Notes under the pieces: generated by a model
The model's input: the letters and a program-made list of their open reading frames with translations, nothing else
Databases searched by the model: none
What the model was told of the DNA's origin: nothing
In this document: positions 15,163-24,814 of the stretch, one piece after another
Layout of the letters: every line of letters starts with the position of its first letter
Numbering within the stretch: the first letter of the stretch is position 1
Position numbers and translations under genes: made by a program
NCBI GenBank assembly: GCA_964651435.1
Contig: CAZYVU010000032.1
Span: 1 to 37,363 of the forward strand
Direction of reading: 5' to 3'
Source: CAZYVU01 sp964651435
GTDB taxonomy: Bacteria > Desulfobacterota > Syntrophorhabdia > Syntrophorhabdales > CAYQXL01
Length of the DNA stretch: 37,363 nucleotides

Positions 15163-16560
15163 ATGATGGTAATGCTTCCTGAGCTTTCCGTATTGTTGTT
15201 TGCCGTTGTGATGCTCTGTCTTTCCCTCGGACGGAAGAAAGACCTGGCGGGCCCGGTATCGCAGGTCCTTTCCTTGCTCGTGTTTATAGCCTCCGTTGTT
15301 GCAATCGGCGCCGAGGGCAGCCTGTTCTTTGGTGCATTCCGGGTCGATCTCTTCTCGCAGCTCTTCAAGATATTCATCGCCTTCGGCCTCTGTCTGGTTA
15401 CCTGTATGGTCAAGTCGGGTGACGAGATAGAGGGTGAGTATAGACCGGAATTCTTCATGTTTCTCGGCTTCTCGGCTGCCGGCCTTATGATGCTTGTGAG
15501 CTGCGTTGAGATGGTATCGATCGTCATAGCCTTGGAGATTTCCTCGTACAGCCTCTATGCTGCCGTGCCGTTGCGCAGGGAGCAGGAAGGGCGGCACCTT
15601 GAAGCGGCGATGAAGTACCTCTTCTTCGGCGCTGTAGCTACTGGTGTCATGCTCTACGGGATGGGATACCTTTACGGCATCGCGGGCTCCACATTCCTCG
15701 ACGTGATTGCGCAGGCGCTACCCAGGATCATCAGTGAGCCGGTAGGCATCCTGGCGCTGGTTCTCACGCTGGCCGGATTCTTTTTCAAGCTTTCGCTCTT
15801 TCCTATCCATTTCTGGGCGCCGGACGTCTACGAGGGCGCGTCGAACGGTACGACGGCTTTTATCGCCACGATACCCAAGCTGGCCGGTGCTGCGCTTCTC
15901 ATCCGAGTAACGATGCTTGCCTTCCCCGGCTCCCCGAAGCTTACGGCGATCCTGGGCGTTCTTGCGGCGCTGTCCATGACCTTCGGGAACCTCGTGGGGC
16001 TTGTGCAGAAGGATGTGAAGCGGCTCATGGCCTATTCGGGCATCGCCCACGCCGGGTACCTCATGCTCGGCATCCTGGCCTATACGCAGGAAGGTCACGC
16101 GGCGGTCATATTTTACAGCGTCGTCTATCTTTTCATGAATCTGGCTGTCTTCTACGTCGTAATCTTGCTCGCGCGGTCCGGCGCTAACGTTTCCGTTTCC
16201 GGACTGGCGGGACTCGCCAAGCGGTCGCCGCTCCTTGCAGCGACGTTGGCGGTGGCCGCCTTCTCACTGGCCGGCATCCCGCCGACGGGCGGATTTACGG
16301 GGAAGCTGTTCCTCTTCACAAGCGCCTTTCGCGCCGGGGCGCTGGCGGTTGTCATCATCGGCGCCGTGAACACGGTCATTTCCATCTTCTATTATTTGAA
16401 CCTCGTACGGATGAGCTACTCACGGGATGTGGGTGCGGGAGAGGCGACGCTGAAGCTCGCGCTGCATGAAAAGATTCTCTGCTGGCTCTTCATCGCCATC
16501 ATTCTGTACACGGGTATCTACCCCTTCGTTCTTTTCGAGATTTTTAGATTCGCCCTGTAG
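15163..16560 (+). CDS. nuoN: NADH-quinone oxidoreductase subunit N
   Basis: A 466-residue antiporter-like subunit and last recognised gene of the operon. NuoN marks: VIALEISSYSLYAAVPLRR, FKLSLFPIHFWAPDVYEGASNGTTAF and AYSGIAHAGYLMLG. ATG 15163 (AAAGGGA 6-9 nt upstream) is preferred to the TTG at 15142 that lies inside nuoM. With this gene the operon holds four antiporter-type subunits rather than the usual three. Confidence 0.95.
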   Translation: MMVMLPELSVLLFAVVMLCLSLGRKKDLAGPVSQVLSLLVFIASVVAIGAEGSLFFGAFRVDLFSQLFKIFIAFGLCLVTCMVKSGDEIEGEYRPEFFMFLGFSAAGLMMLVSCVEMVSIVIALEISSYSLYAAVPLRREQEGRHLEAAMKYLFFGAVATGVMLYGMGYLYGIAGSTFLDVIAQALPRIISEPVGILALVLTLAGFFFKLSLFPIHFWAPDVYEGASNGTTAFIATIPKLAGAALLIRVTMLAFPGSPKLTAILGVLAALSMTFGNLVGLVQKDVKRLMAYSGIAHAGYLMLGILAYTQEGHAAVIFYSVVYLFMNLAVFYVVILLARSGANVSVSGLAGLAKRSPLLAATLAVAAFSLAGIPPTGGFTGKLFLFTSAFRAGALAVVIIGAVNTVISIFYYLNLVRMSYSRDVGAGEATLKLALHEKILCWLFIAIILYTGIYPFVLFEIFRFAL

Positions 16561-16572
16561 AATTCGGAGACG

Positions 16573-16950
16573 GTGTTGTACGGCGAAGAGAGGGTAGCGC
16601 CGACCATAGCGGATCTGAATGAGGAGCCTGTGAATCGCAGGGCCAGGGAGGCCCTCGATGAGGCAGGAGAGCGTTCGGACTCGTCATACCTCTATGCGGC
16701 GCAACTGGCCCTTTGGGGCATCGAGAGGGCGGGTCTGGAGGCGGATGTGGCCGTGGTGGAGACGGTGCGGGCCATGCTGTCCTGGCGGCCGGTGCGGATC
16801 ATGAACTTCTTCTGTGGGGGCGTGGAGGGCATCTTTTCCATGGTTGGGTGGGAAGAGGCGGCTACGGCACGGGAGCTCGCGGAGGTGATCCTGAGGGAGA
16901 TAGACGCGAGGACATTCGGTCATTTCCGGTGTTATCTGTCGGGGGAATAG
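16573..16950 (+). CDS. Unrecognised 125-residue protein after nuoN
   Basis: GTG 16573 has GGAG 5 nt upstream and follows nuoN by 12 nt. The protein is soluble-looking, acidic and mostly helical, without signal peptide or transmembrane segment. One hydrophobic patch, RIMNFFCGGVEGIFSMVGW, holds its only Cys until CYLSGE near the end. I recognise no family. Its position suggests a link with complex I or with the nrfHA genes 53 nt downstream, but no function can be claimed. Confidence 0.6.
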   Translation: MLYGEERVAPTIADLNEEPVNRRAREALDEAGERSDSSYLYAAQLALWGIERAGLEADVAVVETVRAMLSWRPVRIMNFFCGGVEGIFSMVGWEEAATARELAEVILREIDARTFGHFRCYLSGE

Positions 16951-17003
16951 AGTCCAGTCAGTTTTTCGTTGAAAATCGGCTCCAAATGAACGAGAATTGA
17001 GGC

Positions 17004-17525
17004 ATGAAGGGTAAAGACCGGCGGGACGGCCTCGTGAAGGGGTTTAACAGCCCTGATGAGGTAAGGAGTAGGCGGCTCACCGCGTTGGTGGCGGGCATCG
17101 TGATAGGTGTGTGCGTGGCCCTTGTGGGGGTCTGGACCTACGATCTGGCCGGCGCTCCGGTGTTTTGCGGAAGCTGCCACAGCATGGGGGGCGTGTACCG
17201 GCAGTGGCAGGCATCGAGGCACAAGCAGTTTGGTTGTATCGAGTGCCATATACCGGTGGGTGGTCCTGTTGTGCGGGTGGGGTACAAGGCCTGGGCAGGC
17301 TTGCGGGACCTTTACCACGAGACCATGCGGACCTACGGCGCCGCTGCGAGCCCCTCGGCAGGGGCGAGGAAGATTCTGAACGACAATTGCGTGAGATGTC
17401 ATTTTTCGACCATCGAGGCTGTGTCGCTGGTGAGGGCGGAAGGGGATTGCCTGCGGTGCCATGTGGGTCTTGTTCACGGCCGGATGGCTCAGAGGGGAGG
17501 GCTGCCAATTGAAAGTAAAAATTAG
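17004..17525 (+). CDS. nrfH: NrfH, membrane tetrahaem quinol dehydrogenase of nitrite reductase
   Basis: A 173-residue NapC/NirT-family cytochrome. One N-terminal anchor helix (about 25-46) is followed by four haem c sites: CGSCH (55-59), CIECH (78-82), CVRCH (129-133) and CLRCH (149-153). It takes electrons from menaquinol on the periplasmic face and passes them to NrfA, encoded next with a 17-nt overlap. The AATTGAGGC just before the ATG provides the ribosome site. Confidence 0.95.
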   Translation: MKGKDRRDGLVKGFNSPDEVRSRRLTALVAGIVIGVCVALVGVWTYDLAGAPVFCGSCHSMGGVYRQWQASRHKQFGCIECHIPVGGPVVRVGYKAWAGLRDLYHETMRTYGAAASPSAGARKILNDNCVRCHFSTIEAVSLVRAEGDCLRCHVGLVHGRMAQRGGLPIESKN

Positions 17526-18783
17526 CGTTGCCGTCTTGGGAGTGATAGTGCTGCTGGTTCTCTTCGTGTTCGCGCGGGCCATGGTGCTGAAGCCTTCGGA
17601 TACGGTGGAGGTGGCGAAGATACCGGAAGGGGAGTACGACCCTGCCGTGTGGGGTAAGCAGTACCCGTTGCAGTATAAGGGATATCTGAAGAACAAGGAG
17701 ATGGCCCCGTCGCCGACAGGGTTCGGGGGTAGCATCAAATACCAGCACTCGACAAAGCAGCCTGAGATACTGATGAATTTTAAAGGTATGGCATTCAGCA
17801 AGGACTACACGGAGGAGCGGGGTCACCCTTATGCCCTTGAGGATTTGAAGGAGACGAAGAGGATTACGGCCCAGTCTCCCGGCGCATGCATGACCTGTAA
17901 GACGCCCAATCTTATCGATATCTACAAGGATATGGGTTGGAAGTATGCGAAAACACCCATTGGCGAGCTGTATCCGAGAATGAAGCACGCCATTGCCTGC
18001 GCCAATTGCCACGATCCGGCTACGATGAACCTGAGGGTTGTCAACGCAGCCTTCATCGAGGCTATGCAGAGAAAGGGCATCGACGTGAAGAAGGCAAAGA
18101 GGGACGAGATGCGAAGCTACGTCTGCGGGCAGTGCCACGTTGAATACTATTTCGAGCCGGAGACGACGCGGGTAGTCTTTCCGTGGGATAAGGGGTTTCA
18201 TCCCGAGCAGATCTATGCGTACTACCAGGACAGGCCGTCGGGATTCGGCCAGGACTGGATCCACCCGGACTCTCAAGGGAGGATGCTGAAGGCGCAGCAC
18301 CCCGAGTTCGAGACGTGGAGCGGCGGCACCCATGCCAAGGCGGGCGTTTCCTGTGCCGACTGCCATATGCCTTACATGAGGGAGCAGGGTAGAAAATACA
18401 CCTCCCATTGGGTGACAAGCCCGATGCGCCACACCAAGGAGGCCTGTGGCGCCTGCCACGAGCAATCCGGCGAGTGGTTCCTTGAGCGCGTCAAGGCCAT
18501 TCAGGGCAACGTGTGGCAATTGCAGAGATTGGCCGGCAATACGGTTGCGCGGGCACACGAGGTGATCGGAAAGGCGGGCGCCGTGCCGAAGGCCAACCAG
18601 GCGGAGCTTGATAAGGCCAGGGAACTGGTGCGCAAGGCGCAGTGGTACTGGGACATCGTGGCGGCCGAAAACAGCATGGGATTTCACAACCCCGTGCAGT
18701 GCTCGAACGTCCTTGGCCAGTCCATCGATCTGGCCTATCAGGCCATTCTGACGGCAAACAAGGCGGCCGGTACGACCTTCTAA
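17509..18783 (+). CDS. nrfA: NrfA, pentahaem ammonia-forming nitrite reductase
   Basis: A 424-residue periplasmic cytochrome c nitrite reductase reducing nitrite to ammonium. The catalytic haem has the special lysine-ligated motif CMTCK (127-131), followed by four ordinary sites: CANCH (164), CGQCH (206), CADCH (282) and CGACH (313). HVEYYFEPE and KAQHPEFETWSGGTHAKAG supply the active-site and calcium-site residues known in the family. The N-terminus (KVKISVAVLGVIVLLVLFVF) is an uncleaved-looking anchor or signal. I chose TTG 17509 because GGAGGG lies about 7 nt upstream; no ATG or GTG is suitably placed. Confidence 0.95.
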   Translation: MKVKISVAVLGVIVLLVLFVFARAMVLKPSDTVEVAKIPEGEYDPAVWGKQYPLQYKGYLKNKEMAPSPTGFGGSIKYQHSTKQPEILMNFKGMAFSKDYTEERGHPYALEDLKETKRITAQSPGACMTCKTPNLIDIYKDMGWKYAKTPIGELYPRMKHAIACANCHDPATMNLRVVNAAFIEAMQRKGIDVKKAKRDEMRSYVCGQCHVEYYFEPETTRVVFPWDKGFHPEQIYAYYQDRPSGFGQDWIHPDSQGRMLKAQHPEFETWSGGTHAKAGVSCADCHMPYMREQGRKYTSHWVTSPMRHTKEACGACHEQSGEWFLERVKAIQGNVWQLQRLAGNTVARAHEVIGKAGAVPKANQAELDKARELVRKAQWYWDIVAAENSMGFHNPVQCSNVLGQSIDLAYQAILTANKAAGTTF

Positions 18784-18793
18784 AAGGGGGGCC

Positions 18794-21739
18794 ATGAAAC
18801 GCTGGTATAAGATTGGCGGGGCAGTCCTCTGCCTCTTCATAATCTTTTCCCTTTTCGGTTACTTTCTTGCCCCGCCGCTGCTCAAGAACTACCTTCTCGG
18901 GACCCTGTCGGAATACCTGGGGCGCAAGGTCACCATTGCGTCCATCACCATCAACCCCTACCTCCTGAGCGCCTCCATCAGGGGAATACAGGTTACGGAA
19001 AAGGGAAGACCCGATGCACTCTTCTCTGCCGATGAGCTCTTCCTCGATTTCGCCGGCATTTCGTCGGACCGGAAGCATCTCGTGTTCGAGCAGGTGCGCC
19101 TGACGCGGCCCTACCTGTCCATCGTACGGGAGGACAATAACAGCTACAATATCTCCGACATCATTACGAAACGGGCCGAGGGGGGTGTCGAGGCGCAGGC
19201 CTTTCCTTTCCACTGGATACTGACGGGCCTGTCGATTGTCGACGGCGCCATAGATTTCCTCGATGGGCCCAACAGGACCAAACACAGCATCGCGGAACTC
19301 AATGTCAACCTCCCGTTCTTTTCCACGGCACCGCGTCACCAGGCCACAGATATCAACCCTTCTCTGACCATGAAGGTGGACGGGGCGCCCTACAAGGTGT
19401 CGGGAACGACAAAACCGTTTACGGACACGATGGAAACGACCCTGGATGTGGAGATCAGAGACCTGGCCCTGCCGCACTACCTCGCCTATGTGCCGCTCGG
19501 CCCCCGATTCAAGGTGGAAAAGGGGGTTGCAGATGCAACCATCCGCGTCACCTATGCACGCTACAAGGATCAACCCCCGGCCTTGGCCATAGCGGGCGAC
19601 GTGGAGGTGAGAAATCTGGTCATCCGGGAAGGCGCAGGGGGGCCCGTGTTGCAGCTCGCCGGCCTCGAGCTTGCAGTCAGGTCTGCCGAGCCCTTTGCCG
19701 ACCTCTTCCGCATCGAGCGGGTCACAGTCCGGTCTCCGTCCCTGAACATGGTCCGCGACGAGAGCGGAGCGATGAATGTAGATGCGCTGTTCGGCAATGC
19801 CACAACAGAGGGGAGGGCCGCCGGGGGACAGCCGAAGGCTTCCGCTACCCCGGCGACGGCCCGCGCAATCGATCTTGTGGTGGAAAAGGTTGAGCTCGAC
19901 GATGGTTCGTTCTCCTTTGTCGACGCATTGCCCCTGGAAGAGGCCAGGTTTGTTGCCGAGAAGGTGGAGCTGAGGGCGGAGAATGTCTCGCTCGGCAAAA
20001 ACCAAAAAGGGGCCTTCTCTCTGGCCTGTCTTGTGAACCGGGGCGGGCAGATACGCATCAAAGGAGAGGGTGGCCTTGATCCGACCACTGTTACGGCGAC
20101 CGTTGACGTGGAAAACGTCGATATCGTTCCCTTCCAGCCCTACTTTTTCGAGGTCCTCAACATGGACGTGACGGGGGGTAGCATCTCTCTGGCCGGCGAC
20201 GCCGTAGTCTCAAGCGCCGGGAGCGGTAAACCGGCAGGGAGATTTGCCGGGACCGCATCGCTGAACGGATTTGCCTCTATTGACCAGGTGAATGGCGACG
20301 ATCTTCTCAAGTGGGGCTCGCTTTTTCTGCGAAAGGTAAGCATGAACCTCCATCCCTTGCAGGTAGCCGTTGAGGGCGTGGCGTTGAGCGATTTTTACGC
20401 ACGCATCATCGTCCATCCGGACCGCACGCTCAACGTGCAGCAGCTTTTCGCAACGGGCGGGGACGGGGGCGCCCCGGGTCCGGAGCCGGCGACGCCGCAG
20501 CCGCCTGAACGCCGCGAGTCCGCGCAGCAGGAGCAGGAGGCGAAGCCGGTCATAAAAGTCGACGCCATTACGCTGCAGGATGGGACCATAGATTTTGAGG
20601 ACCGGTCCATCAAGCCCAAGGTCTATCTTCACATGGATGAGCTTGCCGGACGGCTGTCCGGACTGTCGTCGGAAACAGGCGAGGCGGCTGAGGTCGATGT
20701 AAAAGGAAGGGTGGGGGAGGTGGCGCCCCTTGAGATTACCGGAAAGATAAACCCCTTCTCGCCGGACCTCTACATGGATCTCAAAGGCAAGGTCCAGGGG
20801 GTTGAGCTTACGGCGGCGTCCCCATACTCGGGCAAGTATCTCGGCTATGGCATAGAGAAAGGGAAGCTGTCCCTCGATATCGAATACCTCATTAACAAGA
20901 AGAAGCTCGATTCCCAGAACAGGGTGTTCCTGGATCAGTTGACGCTGGGCGACCGGGTCGAGAGCCCCGACGCCACGAAGCTTCCCGTCAAACTGGCCAT
21001 AACGTTGCTCACGGATCGCAGCGGCCGTATAGAGCTGGACATTCCCGTTCAGGGCAACCTCGATGACCCTCAGTTCAGCGTCTGGAAAATAGTCTGGAAG
21101 ATTGTAGGGAATCTGCTCGTCAAGGCGGCCACCTCGCCCTTCGCCCTCCTGGGGAGCCTCTTTGGGGGAGGCGAGGAGCTGGGCTATGTGGAGTTCGACT
21201 ACGGCAGCGACGCTGTGGGGCCGGCGGACGCAGAGAAGCTGAAGAAGCTTGCCGGGGCCCTGAAGGAGAGGCCAGGTCTGAGGCTGGACATAGAGGGGCA
21301 CGTGGACCCGGAAAGAGACCGGAGCGGGCTGAAGGAGCGCATTTTCACCCGAAAGGTGGCGGCCCAGAAGCTTAAAGACCTCGCCAAAGCGGGCGGGACG
21401 ACACCGAAGCTGGAAAACGTTACGGTAGAGCAGGGAGAGTATGAAAAATACCTCCGGCTGGCCTACAAGGCCGAAAAGTTCACCAAGCCCAGAAATTTTA
21501 TCGGCCTCGAGAAGACGCTGCCCGCAGGGGAGATGGAAAAGCTGATGATGACGCACATCGAGGTCACGGACGGAGACCTGCGCCTCCTGGCCTCGGCCCG
21601 GTCGAGCGAGGTGCGGGAGGAGATCGTCGCAGCGGGGGGAGTTGAGCCGCAAAGGATCTTTATTGTAGAGCCCAAGTCCCTTGTCGCCGAGCCTAAAGAG
21701 AATGTCAAGGCGAGCCGCGTCGACTTCCGGCTCCAATAG
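18794..21739 (+). CDS. Large AsmA-like DUF748 protein with OmpA-like end
   Basis: A 981-residue envelope protein. One N-terminal transmembrane helix (about 7-28) is followed by repeated beta-rich AsmA/DUF748 segments (for example LGRKVTIASITINPYLLSASIRG, and later KPVIKVDAITLQDGTIDFEDRS). A Pro/Glu/Gln-rich linker lies near 555-590. Near residue 800, GYVEFDYGSDAVGPADAEKLKKLAGAL and LRLDIEGHVDP look like a reduced OmpA-type peptidoglycan-binding fold. AsmA-type proteins are thought to bridge the two membranes and move lipids; that role here is inferred. It starts 10 nt after nrfA but is probably not functionally tied to it. Confidence 0.82.
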   Translation: MKRWYKIGGAVLCLFIIFSLFGYFLAPPLLKNYLLGTLSEYLGRKVTIASITINPYLLSASIRGIQVTEKGRPDALFSADELFLDFAGISSDRKHLVFEQVRLTRPYLSIVREDNNSYNISDIITKRAEGGVEAQAFPFHWILTGLSIVDGAIDFLDGPNRTKHSIAELNVNLPFFSTAPRHQATDINPSLTMKVDGAPYKVSGTTKPFTDTMETTLDVEIRDLALPHYLAYVPLGPRFKVEKGVADATIRVTYARYKDQPPALAIAGDVEVRNLVIREGAGGPVLQLAGLELAVRSAEPFADLFRIERVTVRSPSLNMVRDESGAMNVDALFGNATTEGRAAGGQPKASATPATARAIDLVVEKVELDDGSFSFVDALPLEEARFVAEKVELRAENVSLGKNQKGAFSLACLVNRGGQIRIKGEGGLDPTTVTATVDVENVDIVPFQPYFFEVLNMDVTGGSISLAGDAVVSSAGSGKPAGRFAGTASLNGFASIDQVNGDDLLKWGSLFLRKVSMNLHPLQVAVEGVALSDFYARIIVHPDRTLNVQQLFATGGDGGAPGPEPATPQPPERRESAQQEQEAKPVIKVDAITLQDGTIDFEDRSIKPKVYLHMDELAGRLSGLSSETGEAAEVDVKGRVGEVAPLEITGKINPFSPDLYMDLKGKVQGVELTAASPYSGKYLGYGIEKGKLSLDIEYLINKKKLDSQNRVFLDQLTLGDRVESPDATKLPVKLAITLLTDRSGRIELDIPVQGNLDDPQFSVWKIVWKIVGNLLVKAATSPFALLGSLFGGGEELGYVEFDYGSDAVGPADAEKLKKLAGALKERPGLRLDIEGHVDPERDRSGLKERIFTRKVAAQKLKDLAKAGGTTPKLENVTVEQGEYEKYLRLAYKAEKFTKPRNFIGLEKTLPAGEMEKLMMTHIEVTDGDLRLLASARSSEVREEIVAAGGVEPQRIFIVEPKSLVAEPKENVKASRVDFRLQ

Positions 21740-21796
21740 GGCCGGTCGCCGCAACGCCGGAGGCAACTTCTATGGTGGGGGCCCCCGTGAGGTGAT

Positions 21797-23155
21797 ATGC
21801 CCAAGAAGATAGCGCAAAGCATCATCTCGTTCTTTACCGACGGCATGTGGCAGATTAGGCTCGACGGGCTGTCCGGAGCCAAAGCCTTTCTCGTTCGCAC
21901 CCTTCGTATAGTCACCCTTGCCATGCGCGGTTTCATCAGGGACGGATGCCAGGCCAGGGCGGCCGTGCTGACGTACTATTCCCTGCTAAGCGTTGTGCCT
22001 CTCGTTGCGGTGGTTTTCGGCATTGCCAAGGGGTTCGGCCTCCAGGACCTTGTGGAGACGGAAGTTCGCAAGGTTGCCGAACATTCCAACTGGCAGACGG
22101 AGGTGACGGACCAGATCATCATCTTTTCACAATCGCTTCTTGACACTACCCGCGGAGGCCTCATTGCCGGGGTGGGCGTGCTCCTGCTGTTTTGGACGGT
22201 CGTAAATATCCTGGGGAGAATTGAGGAGTCCTTCGATGCCATTTGGGAGGTCGGCCGGTCCCGGACCCTCGTCCGAAAGTTTACCGATTACATGGCCATC
22301 CTTATCCTGGCGCCCATACTGTTTATCGTGGCGAGCAGCGCCACGATCATCGTAACGAGCAAGATAGAGGTCATTCTGCGGGGGATTTCCTTCGCCGGCT
22401 CTGCCACCTCCCTTATCATGGCGGCTCTCCGATTCCTCCCGTACCTTTCCATCTGGGCCCTTCTTGCCATGCTCTACATCATCATGCCCAACACGAGGGT
22501 TTCCCTCAAAAGAGGGGTGGTGGGGGCTATTGTGGCGGGAACGATCTTTCAGATATCGCAGTTGGTCTATATACGGTTCCAGATCGGCGCGGCCCGGTAC
22601 GGCGCCATCTACGGCAGTTTTGCAGCCCTTCCCCTTTTTCTGGTCTGGCTCCAGATGAGCTGGATGATCATCCTTTTCGGGGCCGAGGTGGCAAGCGCCA
22701 TGGCCCACTGCGAGACCTACGGGTTCAGCCCCGACCATTCCCGCCTCAGCGCTCAGGCGAAGAAGATACTGGCGCTCAAGGTGTTTCACCTGTTGGCCCA
22801 GCGGTTTGCCCGGGGGGAGCGAGCCCTCACGGGGCCCGAAATAGCAGAGGCCTTGGCGATCCCTCTTCGGCTGGTGGCGCAGCTTCTCACGGAGCTGGCC
22901 CAGTCCGGCCTCGTCGACGAAACCCCGGCGAAAGGCGGAAACACGGCCTATCAGCCGGCCAGAGACATAGAAGACCTTACCGTCAGTTTTGTGATTGAGG
23001 CATACGAAAGCAGAGGGGAGACTTTGCCCGCCCACTACCGGCCCCTGGCCGAAGACCTGACGCGAATTCTTGGCGAGATTGCCGAAACGATCAAGTCCTC
23101 AAAGGCAAACCGGAGGCTTCACGAAATCGAGAAGCGGCTCTCCAAGGGGTCCTAA
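21797..23155 (+). CDS. yihY: YihY/BrkB-family membrane protein with winged-helix-like tail
   Basis: A 452-residue protein. Residues 1 to about 300 are the YihY/BrkB (formerly RNase BN) domain with about six helices: QARAAVLTYYSLLSVVPLVAV, GAARYGAIYGSFAALPLFLVW and LQMSWMIILFGAEVA are family signatures. The remaining 150 residues (LTGPEIAEALAIPLRLVAQLLTEL..GLVDE) look like a winged helix, an arrangement seen in other members. The function of the family is not established. The 57-nt gap upstream of the start includes a GGGGGCCCCC palindrome. Its stop is 12 nt from the convergent pgm stop. Confidence 0.85.
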   Translation: MPKKIAQSIISFFTDGMWQIRLDGLSGAKAFLVRTLRIVTLAMRGFIRDGCQARAAVLTYYSLLSVVPLVAVVFGIAKGFGLQDLVETEVRKVAEHSNWQTEVTDQIIIFSQSLLDTTRGGLIAGVGVLLLFWTVVNILGRIEESFDAIWEVGRSRTLVRKFTDYMAILILAPILFIVASSATIIVTSKIEVILRGISFAGSATSLIMAALRFLPYLSIWALLAMLYIIMPNTRVSLKRGVVGAIVAGTIFQISQLVYIRFQIGAARYGAIYGSFAALPLFLVWLQMSWMIILFGAEVASAMAHCETYGFSPDHSRLSAQAKKILALKVFHLLAQRFARGERALTGPEIAEALAIPLRLVAQLLTELAQSGLVDETPAKGGNTAYQPARDIEDLTVSFVIEAYESRGETLPAHYRPLAEDLTRILGEIAETIKSSKANRRLHEIEKRLSKGS

Positions 23156-23167
23156 CGGGTTTTCCTG

Positions 23168-24814
23168 CTACCGCCCGCCGAGGGTGCGGGAGACGAGCCT
23201 CCTTGCCTCCTCCACAACGGCGTTGAGGTGGCCTTCACTCTCCATGCTTTCCGCGTAGAGCTTATAGATATCCTCAGTGCCCGAGGGACGGGCGGCAAAC
23301 CAGGCCTTTTCGGTGACGACCTTAAGGCCGTCTATGGGGGCGTTGTTGCCCGGGGCCTCTGTCATGGCCGCCACGATGGGGTCGCCGGCAAGGAGCCGGT
23401 CCGTAACATCCCCGCCGCTCAGGGACTTCAGCGCCTGCTTCTCCCTCGCGTCGGCCGGCGTATCTATGCGGACGTAGTGCGAGGCGCCGAGTTCCTCAAT
23501 CAGGCCGTTGTAAATGAGGCCCGGGTCCTTGCCTGTCGTGGCCTCTATTTCGGCTGCGAGAAGACCCATGATGATGCCGTCTTTGTCCGTTGTCCAGACC
23601 GTGCCGTCCCGACGCAGGAAGCTTGCCCCGGCGCTTTCCTCTCCGCCAAAGCAGATATGGCCGCCAAAAAGGGCCGGCGCAAACCACTTGAACCCGACGG
23701 GTACCTCCCAGAGGTCTCGGCCGAGCCGCCGTACGACCCTGTCGATAAGGCTGCTGCTGACGACTGTCTTCCCCACCGCAACGGACGCGGGCCAGGCAGG
23801 CCGGTGCCCCAGGAGGTACCAGATGGCAACGGCAAGGTAGTGATTTGGGTTGAGGAGTCCCGTCGATGGTGAAACGATGCCGTGGCGGTCGGCGTCGGTG
23901 TCGCAGCCGAAGGCGATCCCGAAGCGGTCCTTGAGGCCCACAAGCCCTGCCATGGCATATGGGCTGGAACAGTCCATGCGGATCTTGCCGTCGTGGTCGA
24001 CGGTCATGAAGCTGAAGGTGGGGTCCACCTCCGGGTTGACGACCGTCAGGTCGAGCCCGTACACGTCGGCTATGGGCCGCCAGTACTGTACCGACGATCC
24101 CCCCAGAGGATCGACGCCTATGCGTACCCCTGATTCCTTGACGGCGTCGAGGTCGACAACGGACCGCAGGTCCAGAACGTATGGCATAACGAGGTCTTCC
24201 TGGCCGATGCAACCGCCGGACAGTGCCCTCTCGTATGGGATCCGTCGAACAGCCCCGTTCCGTTGCGCCATCAGTTCGTTGGCCCTGTTTTGGATCCAAG
24301 CCGTTGTCGCGGTGTCGGCGGGCCCCCCGCCGGGGGGGTTGTACTTGAAGCCCCCGTCGCCGGGGGGGTTGTGCGAGGGCGTCACGACGATGCCGTCAGC
24401 CGGGCCGCTTCTGCGGCCGCGGTTGTAGGTGAGGATGGCATGGGAAATGACGGGGGTCGGTGTAAAGCCGTCGTTCCGGTGGATGATTGCGGACACGCCG
24501 TTTGCCGCCAGGACCTCAAGGGCCGTCCGTTCTGCGGGCCCGGAAACGGCGTGTGTGTCCTTGCCCATGAAGAGCGGCCCGTCGATGCCCTGGCCCTTTC
24601 TGAATTCGCAGATAGCCTGCGTTATGGCCAGGATATGGGCCTCCGTGAAGGTGCCGTCGGCGGGGCTGCCGCGGTGACCGCTGGTGCCGAAGCTTACGCG
24701 CTGCCTCTGATCTGCCGGATCGGGCCGGCATTCGTAGTATGCCCGCTCCAGAGCGGTTGCGTCGATGAGCATGTCGGCCCCTGCCTTGCGGCCGGCCAGT
24801 GGATGGATTGCCAT
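23168..24814 (-). CDS. pgm: Phosphoglucomutase (alpha-D-glucose-specific)
   Basis: A 548-residue enzyme interconverting glucose 1-phosphate and glucose 6-phosphate, nearly the length of the E. coli protein. Landmarks: RVSFGTSGHRGS (38-50), catalytic serine 147 in VVTPSHNPPGDGGFKYNPP, metal loop GCDTDADRHGIV, sugar loop FGGEESAGAS and phosphate site RPSGTEDIYKLYAES. ATG 24814 has GAGGAGG 5 nt upstream; the frame continues upstream but without homology. The 236 nt before it (24815-25050) hold nothing that I recognise. Confidence 0.95.
   Translation of the reverse strand: MAIHPLAGRKAGADMLIDATALERAYYECRPDPADQRQRVSFGTSGHRGSPADGTFTEAHILAITQAICEFRKGQGIDGPLFMGKDTHAVSGPAERTALEVLAANGVSAIIHRNDGFTPTPVISHAILTYNRGRRSGPADGIVVTPSHNPPGDGGFKYNPPGGGPADTATTAWIQNRANELMAQRNGAVRRIPYERALSGGCIGQEDLVMPYVLDLRSVVDLDAVKESGVRIGVDPLGGSSVQYWRPIADVYGLDLTVVNPEVDPTFSFMTVDHDGKIRMDCSSPYAMAGLVGLKDRFGIAFGCDTDADRHGIVSPSTGLLNPNHYLAVAIWYLLGHRPAWPASVAVGKTVVSSSLIDRVVRRLGRDLWEVPVGFKWFAPALFGGHICFGGEESAGASFLRRDGTVWTTDKDGIIMGLLAAEIEATTGKDPGLIYNGLIEELGASHYVRIDTPADAREKQALKSLSGGDVTDRLLAGDPIVAAMTEAPGNNAPIDGLKVVTEKAWFAARPSGTEDIYKLYAESMESEGHLNAVVEEARRLVSRTLGGR

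Noticed and set aside
16969..16997. TTGAAA-17-GAGAAT as a private nrfH promoter
   Set aside because: The -10 would lie about 6 nt from the nrfH start codon, leaving no room for the ribosome site.
17077..18840. 587-codon minus-strand frame opposite nrfHA
   Set aside because: Opposite two cytochrome genes with all haem motifs intact; no motif in the antisense product.
18491..21766. Two long minus-strand frames opposite the DUF748 gene
   Set aside because: The plus-strand protein has a transmembrane anchor, domain repeats and a ribosome site; the antisense frames have none of these.
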